A stretch of 64,000 nt of DNA, taken from contig CP015606.1 in NCBI GenBank assembly GCA_002284915.1, positions 744,001-808,000 on the forward strand. Direction: 5' to 3'. Position 1 is the stretch's first letter. The number at the start of each line of letters is the position of its first letter. The position numbers and the translations under genes are program-made. The stretch is from Actinobacteria bacterium IMCC26077. Lineage in GTDB: Bacteria > Actinomycetota > Actinomycetes > Nanopelagicales > Nanopelagicaceae. This document shows positions 7,437 to 17,181 of the stretch, piece after piece. The notes under the pieces were generated by a model, which was given only the letters and a program-made list of their open reading frames with translations, was not told where the DNA came from and did no database searches.

Positions 7437-8909
7437 GTGAAAATCGCTCTTGGTGCCTTCTCTATCGAGAGCAACAGCTTCGCGCACGGGCAAACCACTC
7501 TCGATGATTTCAAGAAGCAGATTTTTTTCGTCGGCAATGAGATAACTCGCGACTGCGCCGGACCCACAGTCGAACTTGCTGGCGCATGGGATGTATTCAC
7601 TCAAGCTGGCGTGGATATCGTTCCAACATTGGTGGCAACGTCATCGCCGCGGCCCCCGGTCACTGATGATGCTTTCGATGTCATAAGCGACGGAATCGTC
7701 AACGCAATTCTAAGCGATGTCGATGGCGTATATCTCTCACTTCACGGCGCCTCTTATTGCCAAGGCGATGACGACCCCGAGGGAACTTTGCTTGAGATGG
7801 TGCGTAAAAAAATCGGCCCCGACAAGCTCATCAGCATCAGCCTTGATCTGCACGCCTACTTCACGAAGAAGATGCTCGCTTATGCCGACATCGCAACGGC
7901 ATATCGCACGGCGCCACACATCGATCTCTACGAGACCGGAGCACGCGCTGCCCAACTTCTTGTTGACGCGATTAAGAACGGAATACGTCCCAAGGTCTAT
8001 CGCGCTGAAGCGCCGATGATCACCTCTGCAGAACGCCACGACAACACCAAAGGGCCCTTCAAAGAGCTCATCGACCTCTGCAGAAAAGCGGAGGAGAACG
8101 AAGGAATCCTCTCGGTCTCACTCCTTGCCACCCAACCTTGGCTCGATGTCGAGGAACTTGGTTGGAAAGTCATCGTCACCACAACCGGCAGTGACGTTGA
8201 TGGTCAACTGATTGCAGATGAAATTACGCGGGCTGCATGGGATAGGCGAGAGCAATTTATGGAGACTGTGGCACTCCCACCCCCTGAGGCGCTCCATCAA
8301 GCGGTGACTTCCTCGGGGCTTTGCGCAGTATCTGACTTAGGCGATGCGACCAACGGCGGCAGTCCGGGAGATAGCACCGTCTTATTACGGGAAGCGCTTC
8401 GCTCCAAAGACTCAGGAACATTTATTCTGTCGGTTGCTGATGCAAAGGCTGCTGAGAGCGCATATGCAGCGGGAATTGGAAAAGAGATCACGCTCGCTAT
8501 CTGCGATGGCGCACCAGGGGAGTACAACGAGCGGACCACTATCACTGGAATCATCGAGAAAGTGGCCAATAAAAAAATTCAATACACCCATCCAGCAGCG
8601 GGCGGATCGCTCGATGACCCTGGCCAATCTGCTCTGATTAAAATCACGACAAGTGCTTTGACTACGTATCTGGTTCTTCATGCAAACCCAGTACGAGTGA
8701 TCGACCCGGTGATTTACGAACTCTTCGACCTTGATGTTCGTGAATTCTCGGCCGTCCAAGCCAAGTCACCTAATGGATTCAAGGTGGGCTTTGCGCGAGT
8801 CACAACCGACTATCGATTAGCCAATACCGAAGGGCCCACTAGCGCGGATTTGTTTACGCTGACTTTTAATAAACGACCCAAGCCGCTATTTCCCTTTGAG
8901 AGGATATGA
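7437..8909 (+). CDS. M81 family metallopeptidase / MlrC-like protein
   Basis: The 490-residue protein matches the MlrC family (DUF1485 N-terminal domain plus MlrC C-terminal domain), named after the enzyme that degrades linearised microcystin products. The N-terminus MKIALGAFSIESNSF is typical. SISLDLHAY near residue 137 and YRTAPHIDLYETG near 159 are probable metal-site segments, and DLGDATNGGSPGDST near 301 is the characteristic glycine-rich motif of the C-terminal domain. It starts with GTG 10 nt after the UxuA-like gene and is almost certainly in the same operon. Most family members have unknown substrates; the neighbour suggests a sugar-acid conjugate or amide rather than microcystin, which is inference. 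Confidence 0.85.
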   Translation: MKIALGAFSIESNSFAHGQTTLDDFKKQIFFVGNEITRDCAGPTVELAGAWDVFTQAGVDIVPTLVATSSPRPPVTDDAFDVISDGIVNAILSDVDGVYLSLHGASYCQGDDDPEGTLLEMVRKKIGPDKLISISLDLHAYFTKKMLAYADIATAYRTAPHIDLYETGARAAQLLVDAIKNGIRPKVYRAEAPMITSAERHDNTKGPFKELIDLCRKAEENEGILSVSLLATQPWLDVEELGWKVIVTTTGSDVDGQLIADEITRAAWDRREQFMETVALPPPEALHQAVTSSGLCAVSDLGDATNGGSPGDSTVLLREALRSKDSGTFILSVADAKAAESAYAAGIGKEITLAICDGAPGEYNERTTITGIIEKVANKKIQYTHPAAGGSLDDPGQSALIKITTSALTTYLVLHANPVRVIDPVIYELFDLDVREFSAVQAKSPNGFKVGFARVTTDYRLANTEGPTSADLFTLTFNKRPKPLFPFERI

Positions 8910-8930
8910 GGATTCGCTAGGGAAGAAGAG

Positions 8931-9004
8931 TGGAGCGGGTGACCGGGATCGAACCGGCACAGCTAGCTTGGAAGGCTAGAACTCTACCATTGAGCTACAC
9001 CCGC
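8931..9004 (-). tRNA. tRNA-Gly (anticodon TCC)
   Basis: Read on the minus strand, this gives a full cloverleaf: acceptor stem GCGGGTG pairs with CACCCGC, anticodon stem CTAGC/GCTAG has loop CTTCCAA (anticodon TCC, reading GGA), and the T-loop is TTCGATC. The 3' CCA is encoded (TGG at 8931-8933). Length is 74 nt including CCA. Confidence 0.97.
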
Positions 9005-9040
9005 GTTTTTGGCGCGTTATCGCATTGCGACTTCAGGCCC

Positions 9041-9046
9041 TAGACT
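9041..9046 (+). promoter_or_regulatory. -10 box of tRNA-Pro
   Basis: TAGACT fits the TANNNT pattern and lies 14 nt before the tRNA 5' end. No good -35 is visible at the expected distance. Confidence 0.4.
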
Positions 9047-9060
9047 ACTGCCTTCATCAA

Positions 9061-9133
9061 CGGGGCGTAGCGTAGTGGCTAGCGCGCCTGGTTTGGGACC
9101 AGGAGACCGGAGGTTCGAATCCTCTCGCCCCGA
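9061..9133 (+). tRNA. tRNA-Pro (anticodon TGG)
   Basis: A cloverleaf is formed with acceptor CGGGGCG/CGCCCCG, D-arm GCGT/GCGC, anticodon arm CCTGG/CCAGG with loop TTTGGGA (anticodon TGG), and T-arm GGAGG/CCTCT. The discriminator base is A and CCA is not encoded, unlike the tRNA-Gly 57 bp away on the other strand. Confidence 0.96.
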
Positions 9134-9193
9134 CAAGTCACTGCTAGACCGAGTACCTCAGCATAAGTATCTGAAAATAAAAGGAGCCCGTTC

Positions 9194-10477
9194 GTGAAGA
9201 GCGCCGTAGAGATTCTTAGCCCCACCCGCGTTCGCCTCACCATCGATGCCCCATTCGCTGACCTCGAGCCACACTTTGCGAAGGCGTACAAAGAGATCGC
9301 CAGCAAAGTCTCCATTCCAGGTTTCCGCAAAGGCAAGATTCCTGCAGCGCTAATTGATCAGCGGGTAGGTCGTGCAGTGGTTCTTGATGAAGCCATCAAC
9401 ATCGCGCTACCGCAGCTTTACATCTCTGCGGCACAAGAACATGACGTTCGCGTTCTCGGTCGCCCAGAAGTAGATATCAAAGAGCTCGTGGATAACGAGA
9501 AACTTTCATTCACCGTTGAAGTTGATGTCCGCCCAAAGCTTGAGCTACCCAATCTCGATGGCATCAAGCTCACTGTCGATGCAGTAGAGATCACTGACGC
9601 TGAAATCGACGAGCAAGTTGAATCACTACGAATTCGTTTTGGCACGCTCACCACAGTCGAAAAGAAGGTCGAGAACGGAGACTTCGTCTCCCTCAATCTC
9701 ATTGCTCGAGTGAACGGCGAAGTTGTCGATGGTGGAACCGCCAACAACATCTCCTATGAAGTTGGCAGCGACAAGATGCTCCCGAGACTTGATGACGCGC
9801 TCCAAGGAATGAATGCCGGCGAGACGAAGACTTTCCAAACCGAACTCTTCGGTGGCGAACCAGGTTCGGGTGGCGAGGTTGGCGATGTCGAAGTCACCCT
9901 CAATGCAGTGAAGAAGCGTGAGCTGCCAGCGCTCGATGATTCATTCGCCGCTCTTGCTAGTGAATTCGAAACACTCGACGAGCTACGCGCTGATTTCAAG
10001 ACACGCCTCGAGCGCGTCAAAGCCCTTGAACAAGGCGCTCAAGCCCGTGATTTACTCGTGGAAGAACTGCTCGCGAAAGTAGAGATCCCGATCCCAGAGA
10101 GCTACGTCCTCGCTGAGACCGAAGAACACCTCAAAGGCGAAGGACGTGAATCCGACGATGCACACCGCGCCGAGGTCGATTCCGATCTTCGCAAGTCACT
10201 CAAGAACAACTTCCTGCTCGATGCAATCGTCGATCAAGAGAAGGTAGAGGTGGGCGAAGAGGAGCTCAGCGAATTCATCGTCCGCACTTCCATGCGCTAT
10301 GGCATGGCCCCCGATCAGTTTGCCAATGAGGTAGCCAAAGCTGGCCAGCTCTCATCACTTGTTGCCGATGTCGCACGGAGTAAAGCGCTCGCCGTAGTCC
10401 TTGGCCGCGCTGCAATTGTCGACAAGAACGGCAAGAGCGTCGATATCGAAGCGCTCCGTCCACAACTCCAGAAGTAA
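9194..10477 (+). CDS. tig: Trigger factor, ribosome-associated chaperone and prolyl isomerase
   Basis: Trigger factor binds ribosomal protein L23 at the exit tunnel and shields nascent chains. The 427-residue product has the ribosome-docking signature GFRKGKIP near residue 43, a central FKBP-like isomerase domain (about 155-235, starting GDFVSLNLIARVNGE) and a helical C-terminal substrate-binding region. It starts with GTG 9194, with AAAAGGAG about 8 nt upstream. It precedes the clpP1-clpP2-clpX block, the usual arrangement, which places folding and proteolysis side by side. Confidence 0.97.
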   Translation: MKSAVEILSPTRVRLTIDAPFADLEPHFAKAYKEIASKVSIPGFRKGKIPAALIDQRVGRAVVLDEAINIALPQLYISAAQEHDVRVLGRPEVDIKELVDNEKLSFTVEVDVRPKLELPNLDGIKLTVDAVEITDAEIDEQVESLRIRFGTLTTVEKKVENGDFVSLNLIARVNGEVVDGGTANNISYEVGSDKMLPRLDDALQGMNAGETKTFQTELFGGEPGSGGEVGDVEVTLNAVKKRELPALDDSFAALASEFETLDELRADFKTRLERVKALEQGAQARDLLVEELLAKVEIPIPESYVLAETEEHLKGEGRESDDAHRAEVDSDLRKSLKNNFLLDAIVDQEKVEVGEEELSEFIVRTSMRYGMAPDQFANEVAKAGQLSSLVADVARSKALAVVLGRAAIVDKNGKSVDIEALRPQLQK

Positions 10478-10502
10478 GCCGCAATTTTGCCGGCCCTAAA
10501 TA

Positions 10503-10516
10503 AGCTCTGAGCGAAC
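10503..10516. promoter_or_regulatory. ClgR-like operator upstream of clpP1
   Basis: AGCTCTGAGCGAAC resembles the actinobacterial ClgR operator core (CGCY-NAN-RGCG plus flank WWS): the right half is exact, while the left half and centre each have one mismatch. It lies about 78 bp before the clpP1 start in the 116-bp tig-clpP1 spacer. ClgR activates clpP genes in several actinobacteria. The assignment is tentative. The same spacer also has the 8-bp palindrome GTAATTAC near 10560. Confidence 0.3.
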
Positions 10517-10593
10517 AAGGGTCACTTTCTGGAAGTAAAAGCCGCAACTCGTTGTTAGGGTAATTACATTACTTACGAGAAAGCAGGCACACC

Positions 10594-11220
10594 GTGGGAC
10601 TAATAACCCCAGATAGCCCAGTAGCGCGTGGTGCGCGAGCGGGTGGTCAACTCGATGACGAGGTCTACCACCGTCTACTCCAAGAGCGAATCATCTTCCT
10701 TGGTTCCGTCGTTGAAGACTCGATGGCAAATGCAATCGCAGCGCAGCTGCTCTTGCTCGCCGCCGAAGATTCCGAAAAAGACATCTTCCTGTACATCAAC
10801 TCACCGGGCGGTTCTATCAGCGCAGGTATGGCGATCTACGACACGATGCAATACATCAAGAACGATGTCGCAACGGTAGCGATGGGGCTCGCCGCATCGA
10901 TGGGTCAATTCTTGCTATGTGCAGGTGCACCCGGAAAGCGTTATGCGCTCCCACATGCCCGCATCATGATGCACCAACCTTCAGGTGGTATCGGCGGAAC
11001 AGCAAGTGATATCAAGATTCAAGCAGAACAGATGGCGGCCACGAAGAAATCTATGGCAGAGCTGATCGCATTCCATACCGGCCAAACGCTCGACACCATT
11101 CAAGAAGATTCCGATCGCGATCGCTGGTTCACTGCAGAGCAAGCGAAGGAGTATGGATTCGTCGACCACGTTGTCCGTTCGGCTCGACAAGTTTCTGGAA
11201 GCGGAGGAACTCAGCGATGA
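10594..11220 (+). CDS. clpP1: ATP-dependent Clp protease proteolytic subunit 1
   Basis: This is a serine protease subunit that assembles with a second ClpP into the mixed tetradecamer typical of actinobacteria. The 208-residue product has the catalytic Ser in GLAASMGQF (about residue 102), His in [11 protein letters not shown] (about 127) and Asp in EDSDRDRW. The oxyanion/handle segment [12 protein letters not shown] is intact. It starts with GTG, with AAGCAGG upstream. Its stop overlaps the start of clpP2 (ATGA), implying translational coupling and balanced subunit production. Confidence 0.96.
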   Translation: MGLITPDSPVARGARAGGQLDDEVYHRLLQERIIFLGSVVEDSMANAIAAQLLLLAAEDSEKDIFLYINSPGGSISAGMAIYDTMQYIKNDVATVAMGLAASMGQFLLCAGAPGKRYALPHARIMMHQPSGGIGGTASDIKIQAEQMAATKKSMAELIAFHTGQTLDTIQEDSDRDRWFTAEQAKEYGFVDHVVRSARQVSGSGGTQR

Positions 11221-11852
11221 GAGAGAACCAATCACCCATGGAGATAACTAATCGCTATGTCCTGCCGGTCATCGAAGAGAAGACTTCGTATGGATTCAAA
11301 CGTATGGATCCCTACACAAAACTCTTCGAAGAGCGAATCATCTTCCTTGGCACTCCGATCGATGACACGGTCGCCAATGATGTGATGGCCCAGCTGCTCA
11401 CTCTCGAATCAATGGATCCAGATCGCGACATCATGCTCTACATCAACTCACCAGGTGGCTCATTCACCGCGCTCACCGCGATTTATGACACGATGCAATT
11501 TGTCCGTCCAGACATCATGACAATCTGCCTCGGTCAAGCTGCATCTGCCGCTGCGGTCATCCTCACCGGTGGCACCAAAGGCAAGCGTTATGCATTAGAG
11601 AACTCGCGCATCCTGCTCCACCAACCATCCAGTGAGGGTGGCGGCCAGGGTTCCGATATCGAGATTCAAGCAAAAGAGATCATGCGGATGCGCGACCTGC
11701 TCGTCGATATGTTGGCCAAGCACTCTAATCGCAGTCCGGAGCAGATCACCAAAGATATCGACCGCGACAAGATTCTTACCGCGCAAGAAGCTGTTGAGTG
11801 GGGCCTGATCGATCAGGTGCTCTCCACCCGTAAGGCCAATTCCGGAAAGTAA
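11217..11852 (+). CDS. clpP2: ATP-dependent Clp protease proteolytic subunit 2
   Basis: The second ClpP paralogue has 211 residues, with catalytic Ser in GQAASAAAV (about residue 111), His in [12 protein letters not shown] and Asp in KDIDRDKI. The start ATG overlaps the clpP1 stop and has GGAGG 9 nt upstream; an ATG at 11238 ([10 protein letters not shown]) is an alternative, since N-termini are processed in this family. In actinobacteria ClpP1 and ClpP2 form separate rings and both are generally needed for activity. Confidence 0.95.
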   Translation: MRENQSPMEITNRYVLPVIEEKTSYGFKRMDPYTKLFEERIIFLGTPIDDTVANDVMAQLLTLESMDPDRDIMLYINSPGGSFTALTAIYDTMQFVRPDIMTICLGQAASAAAVILTGGTKGKRYALENSRILLHQPSSEGGGQGSDIEIQAKEIMRMRDLLVDMLAKHSNRSPEQITKDIDRDKILTAQEAVEWGLIDQVLSTRKANSGK

Positions 11853-11892
11853 TTCCGCCCGGTAGTCCTCTAATAGCGAACAGAAATCAACG

Positions 11893-11920
11893 ATAAAACC
11901 CCGCGCAAGTCGGGTTTTAT
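11893..11920 (+). terminator. Hairpin terminator after clpP2
   Basis: ATAAAACCC (11893-11901) pairs perfectly with GGGTTTTAT (11912-11920), with a 10-nt loop. The 3' arm itself ends in TTTTAT, as in rho-independent terminators. It separates clpP1P2 from clpX, which has its own -10 four bases downstream. Confidence 0.8.
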
Positions 11921-11923
11921 CCG

Positions 11924-11929
11924 TACCCT
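11924..11929 (+). promoter_or_regulatory. Probable -10 of clpX
   Basis: TACCCT fits TANNNT, the same hexamer seen at the rplU promoter, immediately after the clpP2 terminator. It implies a 5' leader of about 30 nt that contains the clpX ribosome-binding site GGAAGGGAG. Confidence 0.5.
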
Positions 11930-11967
11930 TTACTCATAGAAGTTCGACAGCCGGAAGGGAGTGCACC

Positions 11968-13230
11968 ATGCCACGAATTGGCGAGAGCAGCGAATTGCTC
12001 AAATGCTCCTTCTGCGGAAAGTCTCAAAAGCAGGTCAAGAAACTTATCGCCGGCCCGGGCGTCTATATCTGCGATGAGTGCATCGAACTCTGCAACGAGA
12101 TCATCGTCGAAGAGCTCTCAACCGCAAGTGCGGTATCTCTCCAAGAGCTACCCAAGCCACACGAGATTTTTGAATTCCTCAATCAATATGTGATTGGCCA
12201 AGATCGCGCCAAGAAATCACTCTCAGTTGCGGTCTATAACCATTACAAGCGAATCCAAGGCGGCGAAAGCTCTCGCGAAGGCGCCGTCGAACTTACAAAG
12301 AGCAACATCTTGCTCCTTGGCCCAACGGGTTGCGGCAAAACTCTTTTAGCACAAACGCTTGCTCGGATGCTCAATGTTCCATTTGCGATTGCCGATGCAA
12401 CAGCGCTCACCGAAGCGGGATACGTTGGCGAAGATGTCGAGAACATCTTGCTCAAATTGATTCAAGCAGCCGACTTCGATGTCAAACGCGCTGAGCGCGG
12501 CATTATCTACATCGATGAAATCGATAAGGTCGCACGTAAGAGTGAGAATCCATCGATTACTCGCGATGTTTCTGGAGAAGGTGTGCAACAAGCGCTCTTA
12601 AAAATCATTGAAGGAACGACTGCATCCGTCCCACCTCAAGGCGGCCGCAAACATCCTCATCAAGAATTCATCCAAATCGACACTACCAATGTCCTCTTCA
12701 TAGTGGGTGGCGCATTCGCCGGTCTAGACAAGATCATCGATTCGCGTATGGGTGGTAAGGGTCTGGGATTCAATGCCACCCTCCAAACGGCCGCTGATCG
12801 CAATGCGAGTGATGTATTTAGCAATGTGCTTCCCGAGGACCTACTCAAGTTCGGCATGATCCCTGAGTTCGTTGGTCGTCTGCCGGTAATAACGAGCGTC
12901 GATGCGCTCGACCATGATGCGCTGATGCAGATTCTCACTGAGCCAAAGAATGCGCTCACCAAGCAGTATCAAAAGCTCTTCGAGCTTGATGGCGTTGAAT
13001 TGGAATTCACTCCTGAGGCGCTCACCGCGGTTGCAGAACAAGCAATCAAACGCGGCACAGGGGCTCGCGGATTGCGGGCCATCATGGAAGAGGTCTTGCT
13101 CACGGTGATGTTCGATACCCCAAGTCGCAAGGACGTCGCCCGGGTCATCATCAATGCAGAATCTGTCACTGAGCAAGCTCCGCCAACCTTGGTCCTTCGT
13201 GAAGATGGGGAAGCCGAGAAAAGCGCCTAA
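11968..13230 (+). CDS. clpX: Clp protease ATP-binding subunit ClpX
   Basis: ClpX is the AAA+ unfoldase that feeds substrates to ClpP. The 420-residue product has the N-terminal zinc domain (CSFCGK ... CDECIELC), Walker A GPTGCGKT near residue 116, the pore loop GYVGED, Walker B IIYIDEID, an RKH loop (GGRKHPHQ) and the ClpP-docking LGF tripeptide (GKGLGFNA). All catalytic elements are present. The ATG has GGAAGGGAG upstream. Confidence 0.97.
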   Translation: MPRIGESSELLKCSFCGKSQKQVKKLIAGPGVYICDECIELCNEIIVEELSTASAVSLQELPKPHEIFEFLNQYVIGQDRAKKSLSVAVYNHYKRIQGGESSREGAVELTKSNILLLGPTGCGKTLLAQTLARMLNVPFAIADATALTEAGYVGEDVENILLKLIQAADFDVKRAERGIIYIDEIDKVARKSENPSITRDVSGEGVQQALLKIIEGTTASVPPQGGRKHPHQEFIQIDTTNVLFIVGGAFAGLDKIIDSRMGGKGLGFNATLQTAADRNASDVFSNVLPEDLLKFGMIPEFVGRLPVITSVDALDHDALMQILTEPKNALTKQYQKLFELDGVELEFTPEALTAVAEQAIKRGTGARGLRAIMEEVLLTVMFDTPSRKDVARVIINAESVTEQAPPTLVLREDGEAEKSA

Positions 13231-13241
13231 GATTCTCTGTT

Positions 13242-15839
13242 ATGGCAGCCGATCAAGAATTACCAACCCACTTTTCGCCTGCCGACCTCGAGGCGCCGCT
13301 CTACCAAACCTGGCTCGACAAGAAGTATTTCGCCGCTGATGCACAATCTGCGAAGAAGCCATTCTGCATTGTCATTCCGCCACCAAATGTCACAGGTAGT
13401 CTCCATATCGGCCACGCTCTCGATCACACCTTGCAAGACACCCTTACCCGTCGACGTCGGATGCAGGGATATGAAGCGCTTTGGCTCCCGGGCATGGACC
13501 ATGCCGGTATCGCTACACAAAATGTTGTTGAGAAGCAGCTTGCGCAACAGAATAAATCTCGACATGACTTAGGACGAGAAGATTTTGTCAAGAAAGTCTG
13601 GGAATGGAAGAACGAATCCGGGGGAGCAATTCTCGGACAGATGAAACGGTTGGGCGATAGCGTCGATTGGAGTCGCGAACGCTTCACAATGGACGAAGGG
13701 CTCTCGCGGGCAGTCCTAACGATCTTCAAACGCTTATACGAAAAGGAATTGATCTACCGCGCCGAACGGATTATCAATTGGTGTCCACGTTGCCTCACCG
13801 CCCTCAGTGATATCGAGGTAGAGCACAGCGATGATGAGGGTGAATTCGTACAAGTTCGTTATGGCGATGAAAATCTAAACATCACCGTTGCGACTACACG
13901 TCCTGAGACGATGCTTGGCGATGGTGCTGTCGCTGTCCATCCTGACGATGATCGATATAAACATATGATCGGCAAGGAAGTGCTCTTGCCTCTAGTTAAC
14001 CGAATGATTCCGATCATCGCTGATGAATTAGTCGAACCAGAATTTGGCACCGGTGCAGTGAAAGTGACTGCTGCACATGATCCAAACGATTTCGAGATGG
14101 GTCGTCGACATAATGTGCCAATGATTGTCATCATGAATGAGCACGGGATCATGGAAGGCACTGGCACTGAGTTTGATGGGATGGATCGATTCGTTGCTCG
14201 AAAAGCCGTCGTAGAACGGTTACGAGAGATGGGGCGGGTGGTAGCCGAAAAGCGCCCATATGTTCATGCCGTTGGCCATTGCTCGCGTTGTGATACGACG
14301 GTCGAGCCTCGATTATCGATGCAGTGGTTCGTCAAGGTCGCACCGCTGGCTAAAGCAGCAGGGGATGCTGTTCGAAATGGTTTAGTAAAGATTGAGCCTG
14401 AAGCATTGGCCCCGCGTTATTTCGAGTGGGTCGACAATATGCACGATTGGTGCATCTCGCGCCAACTCTGGTGGGGGCATCGAATCCCAGTTTGGTATGG
14501 GCCCAATGATGAAGTTCTCGTTGTCGGTCCTGACGAGATGGCGCCTGATGGTTGGATCCAGGATCCAGATGTATTGGATACCTGGTTCTCATCGGCTCTC
14601 TGGCCATTCTCCACGCTTGGTTGGCCTGAGGAGAGCGCCGACCTCAAGAAGTTCTATCCGACAAGCGTGCTCGTCACTGGCTACGACATCCTTTTCTTTT
14701 GGGTCGCGCGGATGATGATCTTTGGATTGTTTGCCATGGATGGTGTGCCACCATTTCACACGATTGCTCTGCACGGTTTAGTCCGAGACAAATTTGGCAA
14801 GAAGATGAGTAAGTCGCGTGGAAACACCATTGATCCACTCGAATTCATGGATAAGTACGGTGCAGATGCCTTGCGATTCTCGCTCGCACGTGGCGCAAAC
14901 CCTGGCACTGACCAAGCTCTTGCTGAGGAGTGGGTCGCTGGATCACGAAACTTTGCGACCAAACTGTGGAATGCCTCGCGCTTTGCTTTGATGAATGGCG
15001 CAACCACTTCACGCCCGCTACCTGAATCAAAAGCTCTCTCTCAAATCGATAATTGGATAATTTCCCGCTTGCACCAGACCATCAAAGAGGCAGATGGATA
15101 TTTCGAAGAATTCGAATTTGCGAAAGCTTGTGATGCGATTTATCACTTCGCATGGGATGACTTCTGTGATTGGTACTTGGAGCTTTCAAAATCTGCAATT
15201 ACGCATGGCGGCGCTCAGGCTGAAAATGCGCAAGCCGTGATTGGGCATGTCCTCGATAACCTCTTGCGGATACTTCATCCCGTGATGCCGTTTATCACCG
15301 AAGCGTTATGGAAGCGCTTAACAAGTGGTGAATCACTAGTAATCGCAAAGTGGCCAGAGCCGCAAGTAGGGCGAATTGATGAGCAGACCAATGCCGCGAT
15401 GGAAGAGGTAAAGACGCTCATAACTGAAGTACGTCGTTTCCGAAATGATCAGGGCGTTAAGCCATCAGCTCCGATACCAGGGCGTTTTGTTGGACTTGAG
15501 CAGAGCGCACTAGCGCCATTCGAACAGGCAATCAGAGGCGTGCTCCGCATTACTTCGCCGGAGAGCTCATTTACGCCATCGGGTTCCATTCTGGTCGGTT
15601 CCATGCGCTGCGAATTCGATCTCTCTGGAACTGTTGACGTTGCAGCTGAACGCGCACGTCTGCAGAAGGATCTTGCAACTGCCGAGAAAGATCGCGAGAC
15701 AGCCAGGGTCAAACTCGATAACGGCGATTTCATGGCCAAGGCGCCTGAGAAAGTTGTCGCTACCATCAAAGCTCGACTTGAAGAGTGTGATCGAGATATT
15801 GCTCGAATCACCGAACAGCTCAGCAAACTTCCTGGTTGA
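13242..15839 (+). CDS. valS: Valyl-tRNA synthetase
   Basis: This enzyme charges tRNA-Val. The 865-residue class I enzyme has HIGH in NVTGSLHIGHALDH (near residue 55), the editing-domain motif TTRPETMLGD near 218, KMSKS in FGKKMSKSRGN (near 521), an anticodon-binding helical domain and the C-terminal coiled coil (AAERARLQKDLATAEKDRE). It starts 11 nt after clpX without a visible Shine-Dalgarno; TAAGAT, formed at the clpX stop, lies 8 nt before the ATG and could be a -10. No T-box leader fits in the short gap. Confidence 0.97.
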   Translation: MAADQELPTHFSPADLEAPLYQTWLDKKYFAADAQSAKKPFCIVIPPPNVTGSLHIGHALDHTLQDTLTRRRRMQGYEALWLPGMDHAGIATQNVVEKQLAQQNKSRHDLGREDFVKKVWEWKNESGGAILGQMKRLGDSVDWSRERFTMDEGLSRAVLTIFKRLYEKELIYRAERIINWCPRCLTALSDIEVEHSDDEGEFVQVRYGDENLNITVATTRPETMLGDGAVAVHPDDDRYKHMIGKEVLLPLVNRMIPIIADELVEPEFGTGAVKVTAAHDPNDFEMGRRHNVPMIVIMNEHGIMEGTGTEFDGMDRFVARKAVVERLREMGRVVAEKRPYVHAVGHCSRCDTTVEPRLSMQWFVKVAPLAKAAGDAVRNGLVKIEPEALAPRYFEWVDNMHDWCISRQLWWGHRIPVWYGPNDEVLVVGPDEMAPDGWIQDPDVLDTWFSSALWPFSTLGWPEESADLKKFYPTSVLVTGYDILFFWVARMMIFGLFAMDGVPPFHTIALHGLVRDKFGKKMSKSRGNTIDPLEFMDKYGADALRFSLARGANPGTDQALAEEWVAGSRNFATKLWNASRFALMNGATTSRPLPESKALSQIDNWIISRLHQTIKEADGYFEEFEFAKACDAIYHFAWDDFCDWYLELSKSAITHGGAQAENAQAVIGHVLDNLLRILHPVMPFITEALWKRLTSGESLVIAKWPEPQVGRIDEQTNAAMEEVKTLITEVRRFRNDQGVKPSAPIPGRFVGLEQSALAPFEQAIRGVLRITSPESSFTPSGSILVGSMRCEFDLSGTVDVAAERARLQKDLATAEKDRETARVKLDNGDFMAKAPEKVVATIKARLEECDRDIARITEQLSKLPG

Positions 15840-15844
15840 TTTCA

Positions 15845-17179
15845 ATGTCGGGGGATATCACAGCGCGCCTTGCGGAGATCACGAAAGAGCTTGATGCTCG
15901 ATGGCCCGAAAGTCGAATAGAGCCTTCACTCGATCGAATTCGATTACTCCTCGACTATTTAGGAAACCCTCAAAACACTTTCCGATCAATTCACATTGCA
16001 GGCACAAACGGCAAGACCTCTACCTCTCGGATGATTGATTCACTCCTGCAATCTTTTGGAATTCGCACCGGGCGGTATACCAGTCCCCATCTCGAGGATA
16101 TCCGCGAACGAATCTCGCTCGATGGTGAGGTAATCACGCCAGAATTCTTTGTTTATACCTACGAAGATATCAAGCCCTGCATCGACCTGGTCGATGCGCA
16201 ATCTGAACATCCACTCTCGTATTTCGAAGTTCTGACCGCGATGGCATACGCCGCATTCGCAGATGCACCGATTGATGTTGCCGTCATTGAATGTGGCATG
16301 GGTGGTGCGTGGGATGCAACAAACGTTATCGATTCAGATGTGGCCGTAATGACGCCTATTGGTCTCGACCATCAGGAATATCTTGGAGAGACAATTGGCG
16401 AGATCGCGCAGACAAAGTCGGGCATCTTTCGCTCAGGGAAACCATCGGTGCTTGCCCATCAAAGTCGCGAGGCAGCCGAAGTCTTGATTCGCGAGGGCGC
16501 GAACATTGAATCCATTCCACTCCGTGAAGGCCTCGATTTTGCCCTTCTGCATCGCGATGTAGCCGTTGGCGGCCAACTGCTTTCGATCCAAGGCATTGGG
16601 GGCACTTATGACGAGATCTTTTTGCCGCTACATGGTCGACATCAGGCATCGAATGCAACTCTGGCGCTCACGGCGGTTGAGGCATTTTTAGGCGGTGGCG
16701 CAGATCGTTTAGATGTCGATGTAGTTCGAGATGGGTTCGCTAACGTCTCTTCACCAGGTCGATTAGAGGTAGTCCATAGAAATCCCACGATAATTCTCGA
16801 TGCGGCGCATAATCCCCATGGAGTCATTGCGCTACGCGAAGCAATCAGCGAAGAATTTTCCTTCGATAAGTTAGTTGCAGTAGTGGCAATTCTGGGCGAT
16901 AAGGATGTCGCCAATTTTCTTAGTGAACTCGCACATGTGGTTGATGAAGTTATCGTCACAGAGAGCACATCGTCACGCGCAATGCCGACTGAGGAATTGT
17001 TCACTCTTGCAAACGAGATTTTTGATGAGGGACAAGTCTCTTCAGCAGGTTCCATCAAACGTGCCATCGAGTTGGCAATCGATCGCGCCAGCCATCCCAC
17101 TCAGTCGGTGGGAATTCTGATTACCGGTTCGGTCGTGACCGTTGGCACGGCACGTACGTTGCTCAAGAAGGGCGAGTAA
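15845..17179 (+). CDS. folC: Bifunctional folylpolyglutamate / dihydrofolate synthase
   Basis: FolC adds glutamate to dihydropteroate and to tetrahydrofolates. The 444-residue Mur-ligase-type enzyme has the P-loop IAGTNGKTST near residue 58, the folate/metal region GMGGAWDATNVI near 150, and DAAHNPHG near 320 in the C-terminal domain. ATG 15845 is used; a TTG at 15836 overlapping the valS stop is also possible. No strong ribosome-binding site is visible, and 5-nt spacing from valS suggests coupling. DUF4233 and ndk follow, as in many actinobacteria. Confidence 0.95.
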   Translation: MSGDITARLAEITKELDARWPESRIEPSLDRIRLLLDYLGNPQNTFRSIHIAGTNGKTSTSRMIDSLLQSFGIRTGRYTSPHLEDIRERISLDGEVITPEFFVYTYEDIKPCIDLVDAQSEHPLSYFEVLTAMAYAAFADAPIDVAVIECGMGGAWDATNVIDSDVAVMTPIGLDHQEYLGETIGEIAQTKSGIFRSGKPSVLAHQSREAAEVLIREGANIESIPLREGLDFALLHRDVAVGGQLLSIQGIGGTYDEIFLPLHGRHQASNATLALTAVEAFLGGGADRLDVDVVRDGFANVSSPGRLEVVHRNPTIILDAAHNPHGVIALREAISEEFSFDKLVAVVAILGDKDVANFLSELAHVVDEVIVTESTSSRAMPTEELFTLANEIFDEGQVSSAGSIKRAIELAIDRASHPTQSVGILITGSVVTVGTARTLLKKGE

Positions 17180-17181
17180 AA

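Noticed and set aside
8931-9133. Two tRNA genes as an integration hotspot
   Set aside because: No integrase, no duplicated tRNA 3' ends and only housekeeping genes on one side; the adjacent UxuA-M81 pair shows no mobility signs.
13231-13241. T-box or other riboswitch before valS
   Set aside because: The gap to clpX is 11 nt, too short for any such element.
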